Below are positions 9,261 through 17,158 of a stretch of DNA of 64,000 nucleotides, in pieces. Made by a program: the position numbers and the translations under genes. The DNA comes from Lysinibacillus boronitolerans JCM 21713 = 10a = NBRC 103108 (GTDB taxonomy: Bacteria > Bacillota > Bacilli > Bacillales_A > Planococcaceae). The notes beneath the pieces are model-generated. The model had not been told where the DNA came from. It saw only the letters and a program-made list of their open reading frames with translations, and ran no database searches. The first letter of the stretch is position 1, and each line of letters starts with the position of its first letter. The DNA lies in the NCBI RefSeq assembly GCF_000772935.1, contig NZ_JPVR01000077.1, positions 124,001 through 188,000 of the forward strand. Reading direction: 5' to 3'.

Positions 9261-10588
9261 TATAGAATCCCCAATATATTCAACACAAATTGAATTAGTG
9301 TAATACCTATGGAACCTCCAGCTAAGACATATGCAATTTTCGTTTTCTTAAACAGAGTATTAATCTTGCTCTCGTAATTCATCTTATCTTCATTCATTTG
9401 TTGCTTAGCAACATTCAAATCTTTTCTAAGATCTTCCACCTTTTCGTTAAGTGATTTAACTTCTACCTTAGAATTTTGAGAATCCTCCCACATTTGATCA
9501 ATATCTCTAAGATGGTTGTAGTTGCTAATTTCATCTTTAAATTGATTTAAGGTATCCACTTCGTGACCTTGAATTTTGATTGAATCATTAATACCTTCAA
9601 TTTGCGTATTAATCGATTTAATATTTTTACTGTGAGCTTGAGCATCTTCCCACATTTCGTCAATATCTGCGAGATGGTTGTACTCTGTCATCTCTTCCTT
9701 AAATTGATTTAAGGTATCTACTTCGTGACCTTGATTTTTGATTGAAACATTAATACCTTCAATTTGCGTATTAATCGATTTAATATTTTTACTGTAAGCT
9801 TGAGCATCTTCCCACATTTGGTCAATATCTCCGAGATGGTTGTACTTTCTCATCTCATCCTTAAATTGATTTAAGGTATCCACTTCGTGACCTTGAATTT
9901 TAATTGAATCATTAATACGTTCAATTCGCGTATTAATCGATTTAATATTTTCACAGAAAGTTTGAGCATCCTCCCATAATTGATCAATATCTCTAAGATG
10001 ATTGAACTTACTCAACTCTTCATTAAATTGATTCAAGTAAAATATCGTATCAGCTTGATTTTCAACGTTTTGTTTTATGCTATCAAATTCTGCATTTATT
10101 GACTTTAGCTTTTTTGCAGATTTTTGTGTATCTTTCCATACTTCATCAACACTTTCAAGATGCTCATATTTATCCAGTTTTTCCTTAAAATTCTTTAAGA
10201 CTAATATTGTTTGTTTTTGCATTTCTATAGTTTTATTGATATCTTTTTGAGCATCTTTCGCTTCTTTACTTGCTTTTTCAGCAGCCTTAATCGAAATTAG
10301 TATTGCTTGTATGTATTCTTTATCTAATGCTTCCAACGCATTATACACTTCTCCAAATTCTTTAATAAACTTTGTATTTAGAGTATTAAATTTGATTAGA
10401 TAATCCTGTACCTGATTTGTTAAAGCATTTAATTCTTGACCTGTTACCTTATGATCAAACCAATTAAACAATCCCCCATCAACGTCAACTTTTTTTAAAG
10501 CTAATTCATCTGGTTTCGTCATAGAAAATTGTTTTAACTGATTTTTTGCTTTTTCAAAATTATGTGTTTGAATAACTAGTTCGTTCAT
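9260..10588 (-). CDS. tail-anchored coiled-coil protein with five 54-residue repeats
   Basis: This 442-residue protein is almost entirely helical. Residues 1-130 contain a unique region (VDGGLFNWFDHKVTG near 37-50) and a lysine/alanine-rich helix. Five tandem 54-residue units follow, starting near residues 131, 185, 239, 293 and 347, with core motif NHLxDIDQMWEDAQ...KSIN...QGHEVDTL. A final coiled coil leads to one hydrophobic segment (about 415-440) with almost nothing after it, so it is probably tail-anchored in the membrane with the repeats in the cytoplasm. It lies between the hydrophobic 558-aa gene and the AAA+ gene in one operon. It may bridge the ATPase to the membrane. No family is recognised. 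Confidence 0.85.
   Translation of the reverse strand: MNELVIQTHNFEKAKNQLKQFSMTKPDELALKKVDVDGGLFNWFDHKVTGQELNALTNQVQDYLIKFNTLNTKFIKEFGEVYNALEALDKEYIQAILISIKAAEKASKEAKDAQKDINKTIEMQKQTILVLKNFKEKLDKYEHLESVDEVWKDTQKSAKKLKSINAEFDSIKQNVENQADTIFYLNQFNEELSKFNHLRDIDQLWEDAQTFCENIKSINTRIERINDSIKIQGHEVDTLNQFKDEMRKYNHLGDIDQMWEDAQAYSKNIKSINTQIEGINVSIKNQGHEVDTLNQFKEEMTEYNHLADIDEMWEDAQAHSKNIKSINTQIEGINDSIKIQGHEVDTLNQFKDEISNYNHLRDIDQMWEDSQNSKVEVKSLNEKVEDLRKDLNVAKQQMNEDKMNYESKINTLFKKTKIAYVLAGGSIGITLIQFVLNILGIL
9391..10198 (-). repeat. 162-bp tandem repeats within the coiled-coil gene
   Basis: Five 162-bp (54-codon) units lie head to tail. The middle units are near-identical in DNA (for example around 9510, 9672 and 9834), while the first and last have diverged. 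Near-identity points to recent duplication or ongoing unit exchange, so copy number may vary between strains. Confidence 0.85.
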
Positions 10589-10597
10589 ATTAACCCT

Positions 10598-10684
10598 CTA
10601 ATTCGATAAGATTTTAAGTTCATCGGAAATAAAATCAAATTCATCATTATTTTTATTTTGATTATTCTCGGTATAATCACTCAT
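10598..10684 (-). CDS. possible 28-aa acidic peptide between operon genes
   Basis: A 28-codon ORF (MSDYTENNQNKNNDEFDF...LKILSN) fills the gap between the 558-aa and 442-aa genes. Its ATG is 12 nt after the upstream stop. Its stop overlaps the GAGGG ribosome site of the next gene, which suits translational coupling. Its own ribosome site is weak. It may be a leader peptide or chance. Confidence 0.3.
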   Translation of the reverse strand: MSDYTENNQNKNNDEFDFISDELKILSN

Positions 10685-10696
10685 AGAGTGTAAAAT

Positions 10697-12373
10697 TTAT
10701 TCCAAAAGCTCTTTAATCATTTGCTCCATCTCATCAAATGAATCCTTGTTGTCTTTTGAATTCAATGTATCCTCATTGAATATTGAATTTAAGGATTGTT
10801 CCATTTCTCGTTTTGCTAATTCATGTCTTTTGGCTATTGAACTAGACACGTTTTTTTTGGTATTAGCAAGTTTCTCACTATTCAATTCTATTAGTAGGGA
10901 TTGCGTATTCAAAACTTCATTCCCTTTTTCGATTTGTTGACCTACATTATAAGTTATCTGCTTTTTTTCAATAGCTTTATCAATTAAGTTTATAGCTATT
11001 GCCCCAATAATCCCTGCAGTTAAACCGCCTGCAAACAATCCTATCAAACTTGCTAGACTCCCTAATAGGGGGATTTCAACTGCAAGAAACGGAATTGCCA
11101 TTAAACCTTTTTCAATTGCTTCCCCTAACAGTATTGCACTAACAGCACTTAATCCTGCCATTACAATTTTTCCTGTTTCAAGCAAACGGATACCAATAGG
11201 TTTGTCTTTATTCTCAGGCTTATTTAGATAATTAATAGCTTCTTTTATTGATTTCCATCCTTGCTTTAACAAAGTCCATACTTTTTTTATAGTCGCTACG
11301 ATCGGACCATATATAGCTGTAAAAATAGTCGTTAGGACTGAATTTCCAGCATTCTTCAAATGGGTTTTTAATTTACTTATAAATGAACTAATTGCCTCTT
11401 TAATGTGGTCAATTAGCGTATTCATATTTTTCTGAGCAGATTTTAACCATTTAATCAGTTTGCCAATTACTTCTTTAAGGAACTCGGTAAACATTAGCAT
11501 AACAGCAGTACGAAGAGCCTTTCCTGTTATTCTAAAGGCTTCTTCCTTACGTGATTGCTTTCCTGTCTCTATAGATTTTTGAATTCCTTCTTGCTTCTTT
11601 TTCTCATATTCTTCACGAGCAACGCGATCTTGTTCTCTCAACTCTTCTTCATTGATGTCAAATCGTTCAGTAGGCTTTTTACCATCACGTTCACTATCTA
11701 ACCAATCATTCATGCTACTATCACCTTTCGATTGATTAGCTGAAGAATCTAAGTCATTAAGGTTTTTCTCACTATTAGCAAAAGCCACTTGTTCATCTCT
11801 ACTTAAATGTGCATTTGCTTCTGGATCACGATTGATTTCACCTGCCGAGACTGTATGATCTTTATTAACACTAGTGGAACCTTTATCTCTTCCTTTATCA
11901 AAATCATCTCGCGCATCTTTGTTTAATACCTTTTTATCCTTGCCAGTTCTACTATCTTTTCTTGTTTTAATTTCACCATTATCATCTTTTTGAAACCTTC
12001 CTTGATAATCGTCGTAACGTTGCTGATAATCGATTTTAGTATTATGTTTTGCTATTTTACCTTTTTCAAAATTTTCAGTGGTCTGAATATGAGCTTCTTT
12101 CCTTAAATCTAATGTAAGACCTCTATTTTCTTTAATAAAGTCCTCCCCTGCTTTAGCAGCAATTTGATTAGTAAACTGTTCCCAAACCACATTCATTATT
12201 GTATTTCCTAAATTGTCGACATTCCCGAATTTTTCTTTTTCTTCCTTTAATAAATCTAAATCTGAAAGTTGGATATCTAATTCGCTTTGTAATTTATTTT
12301 CTAGTTCATCAAAGTCGAACGAATCTTCAACTTCAATATCTGTAATCTTCAAACTTGCATTTTCTTTTGACAT
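10697..12373 (-). CDS. large hydrophobic-core protein of the AAA+ operon (558 aa)
   Basis: This is the first gene of the AAA+ operon; ATG with a GAGGTGG ribosome site. The N-terminal third is acidic (DSFDFDELENKLQSELD) and the region from about 85 to 250 is charged and probably disordered. Amphipathic helices follow (about 280-370). A long, glycine- and alanine-rich hydrophobic stretch covers about 402-466, enough for two membrane-crossing helices as in a hairpin. The tail is a charged coiled coil. The layout recalls membrane-inserting or pore-forming proteins held soluble until triggered, but no family is recognised. I infer that the AAA+ protein and the tail-anchored coiled-coil protein act on or with it. 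Confidence 0.8.
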   Translation of the reverse strand: MSKENASLKITDIEVEDSFDFDELENKLQSELDIQLSDLDLLKEEKEKFGNVDNLGNTIMNVVWEQFTNQIAAKAGEDFIKENRGLTLDLRKEAHIQTTENFEKGKIAKHNTKIDYQQRYDDYQGRFQKDDNGEIKTRKDSRTGKDKKVLNKDARDDFDKGRDKGSTSVNKDHTVSAGEINRDPEANAHLSRDEQVAFANSEKNLNDLDSSANQSKGDSSMNDWLDSERDGKKPTERFDINEEELREQDRVAREEYEKKKQEGIQKSIETGKQSRKEEAFRITGKALRTAVMLMFTEFLKEVIGKLIKWLKSAQKNMNTLIDHIKEAISSFISKLKTHLKNAGNSVLTTIFTAIYGPIVATIKKVWTLLKQGWKSIKEAINYLNKPENKDKPIGIRLLETGKIVMAGLSAVSAILLGEAIEKGLMAIPFLAVEIPLLGSLASLIGLFAGGLTAGIIGAIAINLIDKAIEKKQITYNVGQQIEKGNEVLNTQSLLIELNSEKLANTKKNVSSSIAKRHELAKREMEQSLNSIFNEDTLNSKDNKDSFDEMEQMIKELLE

Positions 12374-12864
12374 TTGCCACCTCAGAGTTATGAATACATA
12401 TATAAATAGTTTAACTGAAATTCACTTCAAACTCTATTTCAATTATTTGGTAAGTAATTTTTTACCTATAATTAGAGTTACATGACGATGGTTTATACAC
12501 CTATTGCATTTACTAGCTAATCCCAGCATGTAAAAAGGTAAAGCAATGGCATTCGACTTGTGTGATATTAATTTTGTTGAGAATGAATTGTGGATTAATA
12601 AAGCCATTTCTAAGAACGGTATCACAGTGAACAATCCGTAATCTTCCAAAATCCATTAGTAAATTATGTCTAGCAGCAAAGCGACTATTCGAATTAATTG
12701 AATGCTACTATTATATATCCCTTATGATGCAGTTCACCTTAGAAATTTAAGAGGCAAAAAAAGACAGGATAAATATTTTCCTGTCTTTTTTAGTTTATTC
12801 AAAGAAGAATTTGAATAATACTGTTAGATAATTAGACTTCCTAAAGCCACCTGAAATATATTTA
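12374..12864. other. intergenic region between the AAA+ operon and the TIR gene
   Basis: About 490 bp without a convincing gene. It holds the presumed promoter of the 558-aa gene and the terminator of the TIR/GHKL operon at 12754-12792. A 68-codon minus frame near 12443-12649 lacks a ribosome site and looks like a chance frame. Confidence 0.5.
12754..12792. terminator. terminator of the TIR/GHKL operon
   Basis: Arms aaaaaagacagga and tcctgtctttttt enclose a 9-nt loop. A-run and T-run on either side allow termination in both directions; the minus operon ending at 12865 is the obvious client. Confidence 0.85.
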
Positions 12865-13839
12865 CTAATGTGATCTATTAATTGTATCTATTATTTCCTT
12901 AAATTCATCCTCATACATTTCTTTAAATGATCTGCCTACTTTATCACTCAACAACTTGATGAAGTCATCCATTGAAGGTATTACAGAATTTAACTTTCGC
13001 ATATCTACCGCTAGATTGACCATTAACTCTGGGGAAAGCCCTGCTTCATTAATACTTTGCTCTAGTTCTACTTTTTTATCTCTCCAATGAGTAATATATT
13101 TTAATCTATCTATAACATCATAAATTTTCGCTTCAAAGCCATCATACCTATTTTTTTCAGCATAGTATTCTACATCATATCTATTAACAATAATAAAAAA
13201 TAACTTTTCTAGATAATCTTTATCTTGCATTAAATGCATAACTTCATACATGCAATTTAATGACTTGATATAGGCACTACTCACCACTGAAATAACAAAA
13301 TCATGTTCCTTAATAGTCTTCATAAATTCGTCCAAACTATCTCTGTATGCTGTAACATTTATATCACGAGTTATTTTAATGTTTTTATGTTTTTTCAATT
13401 CTTCTTCTAAAATATTCACTAGATCACTATCTTTGTGTGCATACGAAATAAAAACTTTTTTTATGGCCATCTCTTCTAAATCACCATCTTTATTAATTTT
13501 ATAAGGTATATTATTTACTTTTACTAACTCATCTGATTTATCAATTGAAATGTAAAAGAGATTACTACCTTTAAATGTGAAATGATTATACTTAATTTTC
13601 ACCGCACCATCTAATAAATCTAGAATATTGCCTATATTAAGCTTAAATGCGAATTTTTTAATGCTTAATGTCATGCCATCATCTTTTATACCTAAAATAA
13701 TATCTCCACCATTACTGTTCGAGTATGCAGCAATAAATTTAGCAATTTCTTCAGGACTCGCAATTGGGTGTATATATGTTGTATTCTTTCTATAATTTGT
13801 AATTATTTTGTTTTTTATATCATTGTTTGTTCTAAACAC
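12865..13839 (-). CDS. AlbA_2-TIR fusion protein, candidate immune effector
   Basis: This 324-residue protein has two domains. Residues about 25-120 match the AlbA_2 (Schlafen-type) nucleic-acid-binding fold, with the hallmark FIAAYSNSNGGDIILGIKDDG at 35-55. Residues about 128-220 are a TIR or SEFIR-like domain beginning VFISYAHKDSD, with VVSSAYIKSLNCMYEV ending in Glu199, the position of the catalytic glutamate of NAD-cleaving TIR domains. A helical tail follows. Bacterial TIR proteins often deplete NAD+ or make signal nucleotides after phage sensing. The gene starts 15 bp after the GHKL ATPase gene, so sensing may lie in the partner. Enzyme activity is inferred, not shown. Confidence 0.8.
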   Translation of the reverse strand: MFRTNNDIKNKIITNYRKNTTYIHPIASPEEIAKFIAAYSNSNGGDIILGIKDDGMTLSIKKFAFKLNIGNILDLLDGAVKIKYNHFTFKGSNLFYISIDKSDELVKVNNIPYKINKDGDLEEMAIKKVFISYAHKDSDLVNILEEELKKHKNIKITRDINVTAYRDSLDEFMKTIKEHDFVISVVSSAYIKSLNCMYEVMHLMQDKDYLEKLFFIIVNRYDVEYYAEKNRYDGFEAKIYDVIDRLKYITHWRDKKVELEQSINEAGLSPELMVNLAVDMRKLNSVIPSMDDFIKLLSDKVGRSFKEMYEDEFKEIIDTINRSH

Positions 13840-13854
13840 TAAAAATTACCTCGC

Positions 13855-16242
13855 TCATATCTTGGTTAATGGAATTTTAGATATACCTGTTGTTTTAAGC
13901 AAATCACCTAGAGTAACCATTCTTTGTTTTTCTCCGTCATCCGTCCACAATTGATAGGCGTAATCATCTAAAGCCTCTAATTCTTCATCATAATAAAAAA
14001 TTATTTTTTGATAATCACTTGGACGAATAACAATTCTAATGTCATCTTTCTTATACTTAGCTGGAAATACGGTATCAGAATACTTTTCATTCATCCATTC
14101 TTCTAAAGTTGCTGGAAGTGTATAGTCTTTAAGACCACTCAAATAATTAAAAATATTTTCTGTACTTCTTAATATTAAATTCTCAACATAGCGTCTCATC
14201 TCTTCTGTTGAGGTAACAATATGTTTTAACTGTTCGATTATATCTTCTCTACTCAGTTCGGAGTTGTTAATAATTTCTAACACCTTGTCTCGATTACTAA
14301 TAATTTCATCTAAATCTTCATATTTAATATTATTCTCTTCTATTTTTTCTGCTATTTTATATCTTCTAAGATTTTCTTCTGGAGAAGATAGCATCATTCT
14401 CTTTGAATATAAAGTTTCAAACCACTCTTTTGATTTTTCTGGATTTGCTAGGAACCAATTAGTTAGTCTATTAAATATCTTTTGTGTATCTTCTTTTCTT
14501 TCCTCCCTATCAATAGCTTCTTTGCTTAACAGTTGTGATACTTTTATATCTATTTGATCGGAACATAATTCATTATTCTTAATTCTATCTGGATGTTCTT
14601 CAAAATATTGATAGAATGAAGTAATGTCTTGGTTTAATAACTGTTTTTTAATTTTACCCCCCAATAATGTTAAAATCTCTTTTAATTCAATTTCAATATT
14701 GTTATCGAAATGTATATTACCAAATTGTACGAAATCATTGATCTGATTCGGTACAAATGCAGATTCTACAACTTCTTCAACTCCTGCATCACTAATCCAA
14801 AGAGAATAAAATGTATTTAACCAATCTGAGCATAAAGTACCTTTTTCTAAACAGTCGACTAATGTTTCAATATTTAGATCTTTAAGAACATTATTCATCC
14901 AAGAGAAATCAACATTCCCTCCAAAAACCGCAGCCCAACCTAAGTATGTATCTCTTGTCGGTATCTTTAACCCTTTATGCTTAGATAAAATATCCCAAAA
15001 TAAATTATTAAGTGTATTCTTTTTGGTCTTTGGTATACTTATCTTTACCTTACCTTCATTATCTTTATATGCTAATCGCTCTGAACCCTGAATAGGGACA
15101 ATTGCACTCTTCTCAATATATTCTTTAATTTCTTTATAGCTATATGTTTGAATAGTTGATGTGACATTGGGTTTTAGTATACAAATATTAAATTCATTTC
15201 TAGTCATATTGCTATTGGAACAATAATCTATTAATTCCTTATATAAAGAGACAGCTACCTTTATTAATTCTTTATTTACCGGATTACTATCCCGAATGGC
15301 ATTTCTATCTCTTTCTACTTCAAATAATTTCGAATTAATAATTATAGGAAAACTAAATTCTTCAGTTCCTAATAGCGGAAATTCACAGAAGACTTTTGGC
15401 ATAATACTAGGTATTGCTAAGAAATATAACTTATTGTCTTTACGCTCAATTGCGCATCCAATAGTTACATTTTTTTCATTTAATATTAGTAACTCTTTAT
15501 TATTATCAGAAGCATCAATTCGAACAACTTTTAGCTTGTCATTTTTTTTTGAAATATCTTCTTTACCCTTCTTGTAACAATTCCCATTGTAAGTAATAGA
15601 GTTTATATTCTCATTAAAAGCTAATACATATGGGATAGACTCTTTTAAATCAACTATCCCTTCCTCTACTGCTTCTCTTATGTTTTCATCTTCTATTGAA
15701 TAAATGAATTTTGTATCCTCATACGTGGCTTGTAATGCCTCTTGACTTTTGGTTAATAGTTCTAGTTGTTCTAACATTATTTTTGTTTTATTCTTAATAT
15801 CGCTATAATTTTCTCCAGATCTATCAACGGTGAACTCTAGTTTTTTATACTTATTATCTTCTTGAACAAAAGACCCTTGAATTTGTACAACATCTGACAA
15901 TAAATGGGTTGACATAAAACCAGTTCCAAACTTCCCTGTTTTCTTTTCTTCTGAACTTTGTTTAGAAGAAATTTGAGTGATTAAATCTAATAAATTTCCA
16001 TAGGAAAACGGTAGCCCATTATGGCTGAATATAATTTTCTTATTAGAATAATAAATTTTTATATCTATCTTCTTACCTTTCGGTGTACAATCAGATGCAT
16101 TCTGGATGAGTTCCCATATCCATCTACGCCTAATAGTCCTTTTTTCTATTTCTGATGACTCTTTTATCTTTTTCAATTCATCCCAAATTGTATTAGAACT
16201 CGCATCTAAAACTTTATTTAATAATACTACTTCATTAGACAT
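13855..16242 (-). CDS. sacsin-like GHKL (Hsp90-type) ATPase protein
   Basis: This is a protein of about 795 residues, upstream partner of the AlbA_2-TIR gene. The N-terminal GHKL ATP-binding fold shows the N box WELIQNASD (43-51, Glu44 and Asn48), a G1 variant SHNGLPF (73-79, HNG in place of DNG, as is common in sacsin-type domains) and G2 TGKFGTGF (102-109). The remaining 650 residues are mostly helical and unassigned, suitable for a sensor. I prefer ATG at 16242, since the in-frame TTG at 16254 sits too close to the AAGGGG site. Hsp90-type ATPases occur in several anti-phage loci. Here it probably gates the TIR effector. Confidence 0.8.
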   Translation of the reverse strand: MSNEVVLLNKVLDASSNTIWDELKKIKESSEIEKRTIRRRWIWELIQNASDCTPKGKKIDIKIYYSNKKIIFSHNGLPFSYGNLLDLITQISSKQSSEEKKTGKFGTGFMSTHLLSDVVQIQGSFVQEDNKYKKLEFTVDRSGENYSDIKNKTKIMLEQLELLTKSQEALQATYEDTKFIYSIEDENIREAVEEGIVDLKESIPYVLAFNENINSITYNGNCYKKGKEDISKKNDKLKVVRIDASDNNKELLILNEKNVTIGCAIERKDNKLYFLAIPSIMPKVFCEFPLLGTEEFSFPIIINSKLFEVERDRNAIRDSNPVNKELIKVAVSLYKELIDYCSNSNMTRNEFNICILKPNVTSTIQTYSYKEIKEYIEKSAIVPIQGSERLAYKDNEGKVKISIPKTKKNTLNNLFWDILSKHKGLKIPTRDTYLGWAAVFGGNVDFSWMNNVLKDLNIETLVDCLEKGTLCSDWLNTFYSLWISDAGVEEVVESAFVPNQINDFVQFGNIHFDNNIEIELKEILTLLGGKIKKQLLNQDITSFYQYFEEHPDRIKNNELCSDQIDIKVSQLLSKEAIDREERKEDTQKIFNRLTNWFLANPEKSKEWFETLYSKRMMLSSPEENLRRYKIAEKIEENNIKYEDLDEIISNRDKVLEIINNSELSREDIIEQLKHIVTSTEEMRRYVENLILRSTENIFNYLSGLKDYTLPATLEEWMNEKYSDTVFPAKYKKDDIRIVIRPSDYQKIIFYYDEELEALDDYAYQLWTDDGEKQRMVTLGDLLKTTGISKIPLTKI

Positions 16243-16540
16243 AGTGATAATCAAACCCCTTTTCCCTGTACTTTACAAAATTACCAAGTTCTGCGCATTT
16301 TTCTCCATAGCTATGACACTGCAATTTAATTAAGCAAAGAAATAAAAAATACAATGATTCTTATTAAAATCCGCCTATTTATTTCCATTGTAAAGGTTTG
16401 CAAGTCAGTTCATAAAATAGTTATTTAGTGTAGTGAGTATTTTCTCTAGATGTTTTCATCCCCAGAAATTTCTAAATACCCACTTCTTTAAATATACCTT
16501 TTTACCCTAATAAAAAATACTAATCTTGTGTTTAACCATC

Positions 16541-16577
16541 AAAAAACAGACAGAATACAAATTTTCTGTCTGTTTTA
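16541..16577. terminator. bidirectional terminator
   Basis: Arms aaaacagacagaa and ttctgtctgtttt with an 8-nt loop. It lies downstream of the minus operon ending at 16718. The rest of 16255-16717 holds the presumed promoter of the GHKL gene and no clear ORF. Confidence 0.8.
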
Positions 16578-16717
16578 TTTAATTTAAAGTGCTTAAATGC
16601 TAGTAATTCTAAAATGCCCTTAACCACCTATTAAACTATTGAATTAGCTCTATCTAATGAATTTAATTTTTCTTGTATGTTTCAATAGTACACCCCATAC
16701 TAAAGTCCCTAAATTCA

Positions 16718-16882
16718 CTAGAAACCCTTTTTGATTAAATCAAGGAGTACATCAGCTTGCTTCTGAAACTCATTTATTTTTTCTTCCCTAATCCTTTTTC
16801 GGTCTTCCATAATTGTATTCATTGATTTACTTTGATCTATACTTCTAGGCCACTGATTAATATTAACTATCTTCTTGTACAT
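16718..16882 (-). CDS. small charged hypothetical protein (54 aa)
   Basis: This 54-codon ORF starts 9 bp after the zinc-finger gene in the same direction. It reads MYKKIVNINQWPRSIDQSKS, then a charged helix rich in Arg, Lys and Glu, ending LLDLIKKGF. The ribosome site is an AAGTGATG about 9 nt upstream. Position at the end of an operon and a following terminator support it. No function is recognised. Confidence 0.55.
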   Translation of the reverse strand: MYKKIVNINQWPRSIDQSKSMNTIMEDRKRIREEKINEFQKQADVLLDLIKKGF

Positions 16883-16891
16883 CCCTACACA

Positions 16892-17155
16892 TCACTTTCT
16901 AAAAAAAGTCTCACAGTTCTTAGGGATAACAAAAGCAGTGAACTCCTTACCCATTCCTTCATTCGGTTGATCCTTAATTGCTTGTATAAATGATGGGTTA
17001 GAAAAGCCAAGAGGTACCGCAGACTTTCCCGTATATTCAGCAAGTTGCTGGTTTATATATTTCCCCTTACTTCTTCCGCAGCTGCAAATTTTTTCTGACA
17101 GGTCTAGATTAAATATATCATTACATTCAAGGCACATAAGAAGCTTCATTTGCAT
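16892..17155 (-). CDS. small zinc-binding protein (87 aa)
   Basis: This 87-residue protein has a CLEC...CSCG cysteine set (positions about 8-11 and 24-27) that should bind zinc, then AVPLGFSNPSF and EGMGKEFTAFVIPK. It resembles a small conserved family of zinc-ribbon proteins of unknown function seen in cyanobacteria and other bacteria. It starts 3 bp after the 534-aa gene, so the two are co-expressed and perhaps form a complex. The role is unknown. Confidence 0.7.
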   Translation of the reverse strand: MQMKLLMCLECNDIFNLDLSEKICSCGRSKGKYINQQLAEYTGKSAVPLGFSNPSFIQAIKDQPNEGMGKEFTAFVIPKNCETFFRK

Positions 17156-17158
17156 CCC

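Noticed and set aside
12443-12649. 68-codon minus-strand ORF
   Set aside because: No ribosome site, unusual composition, and it lies in the promoter region of the AAA+ operon.
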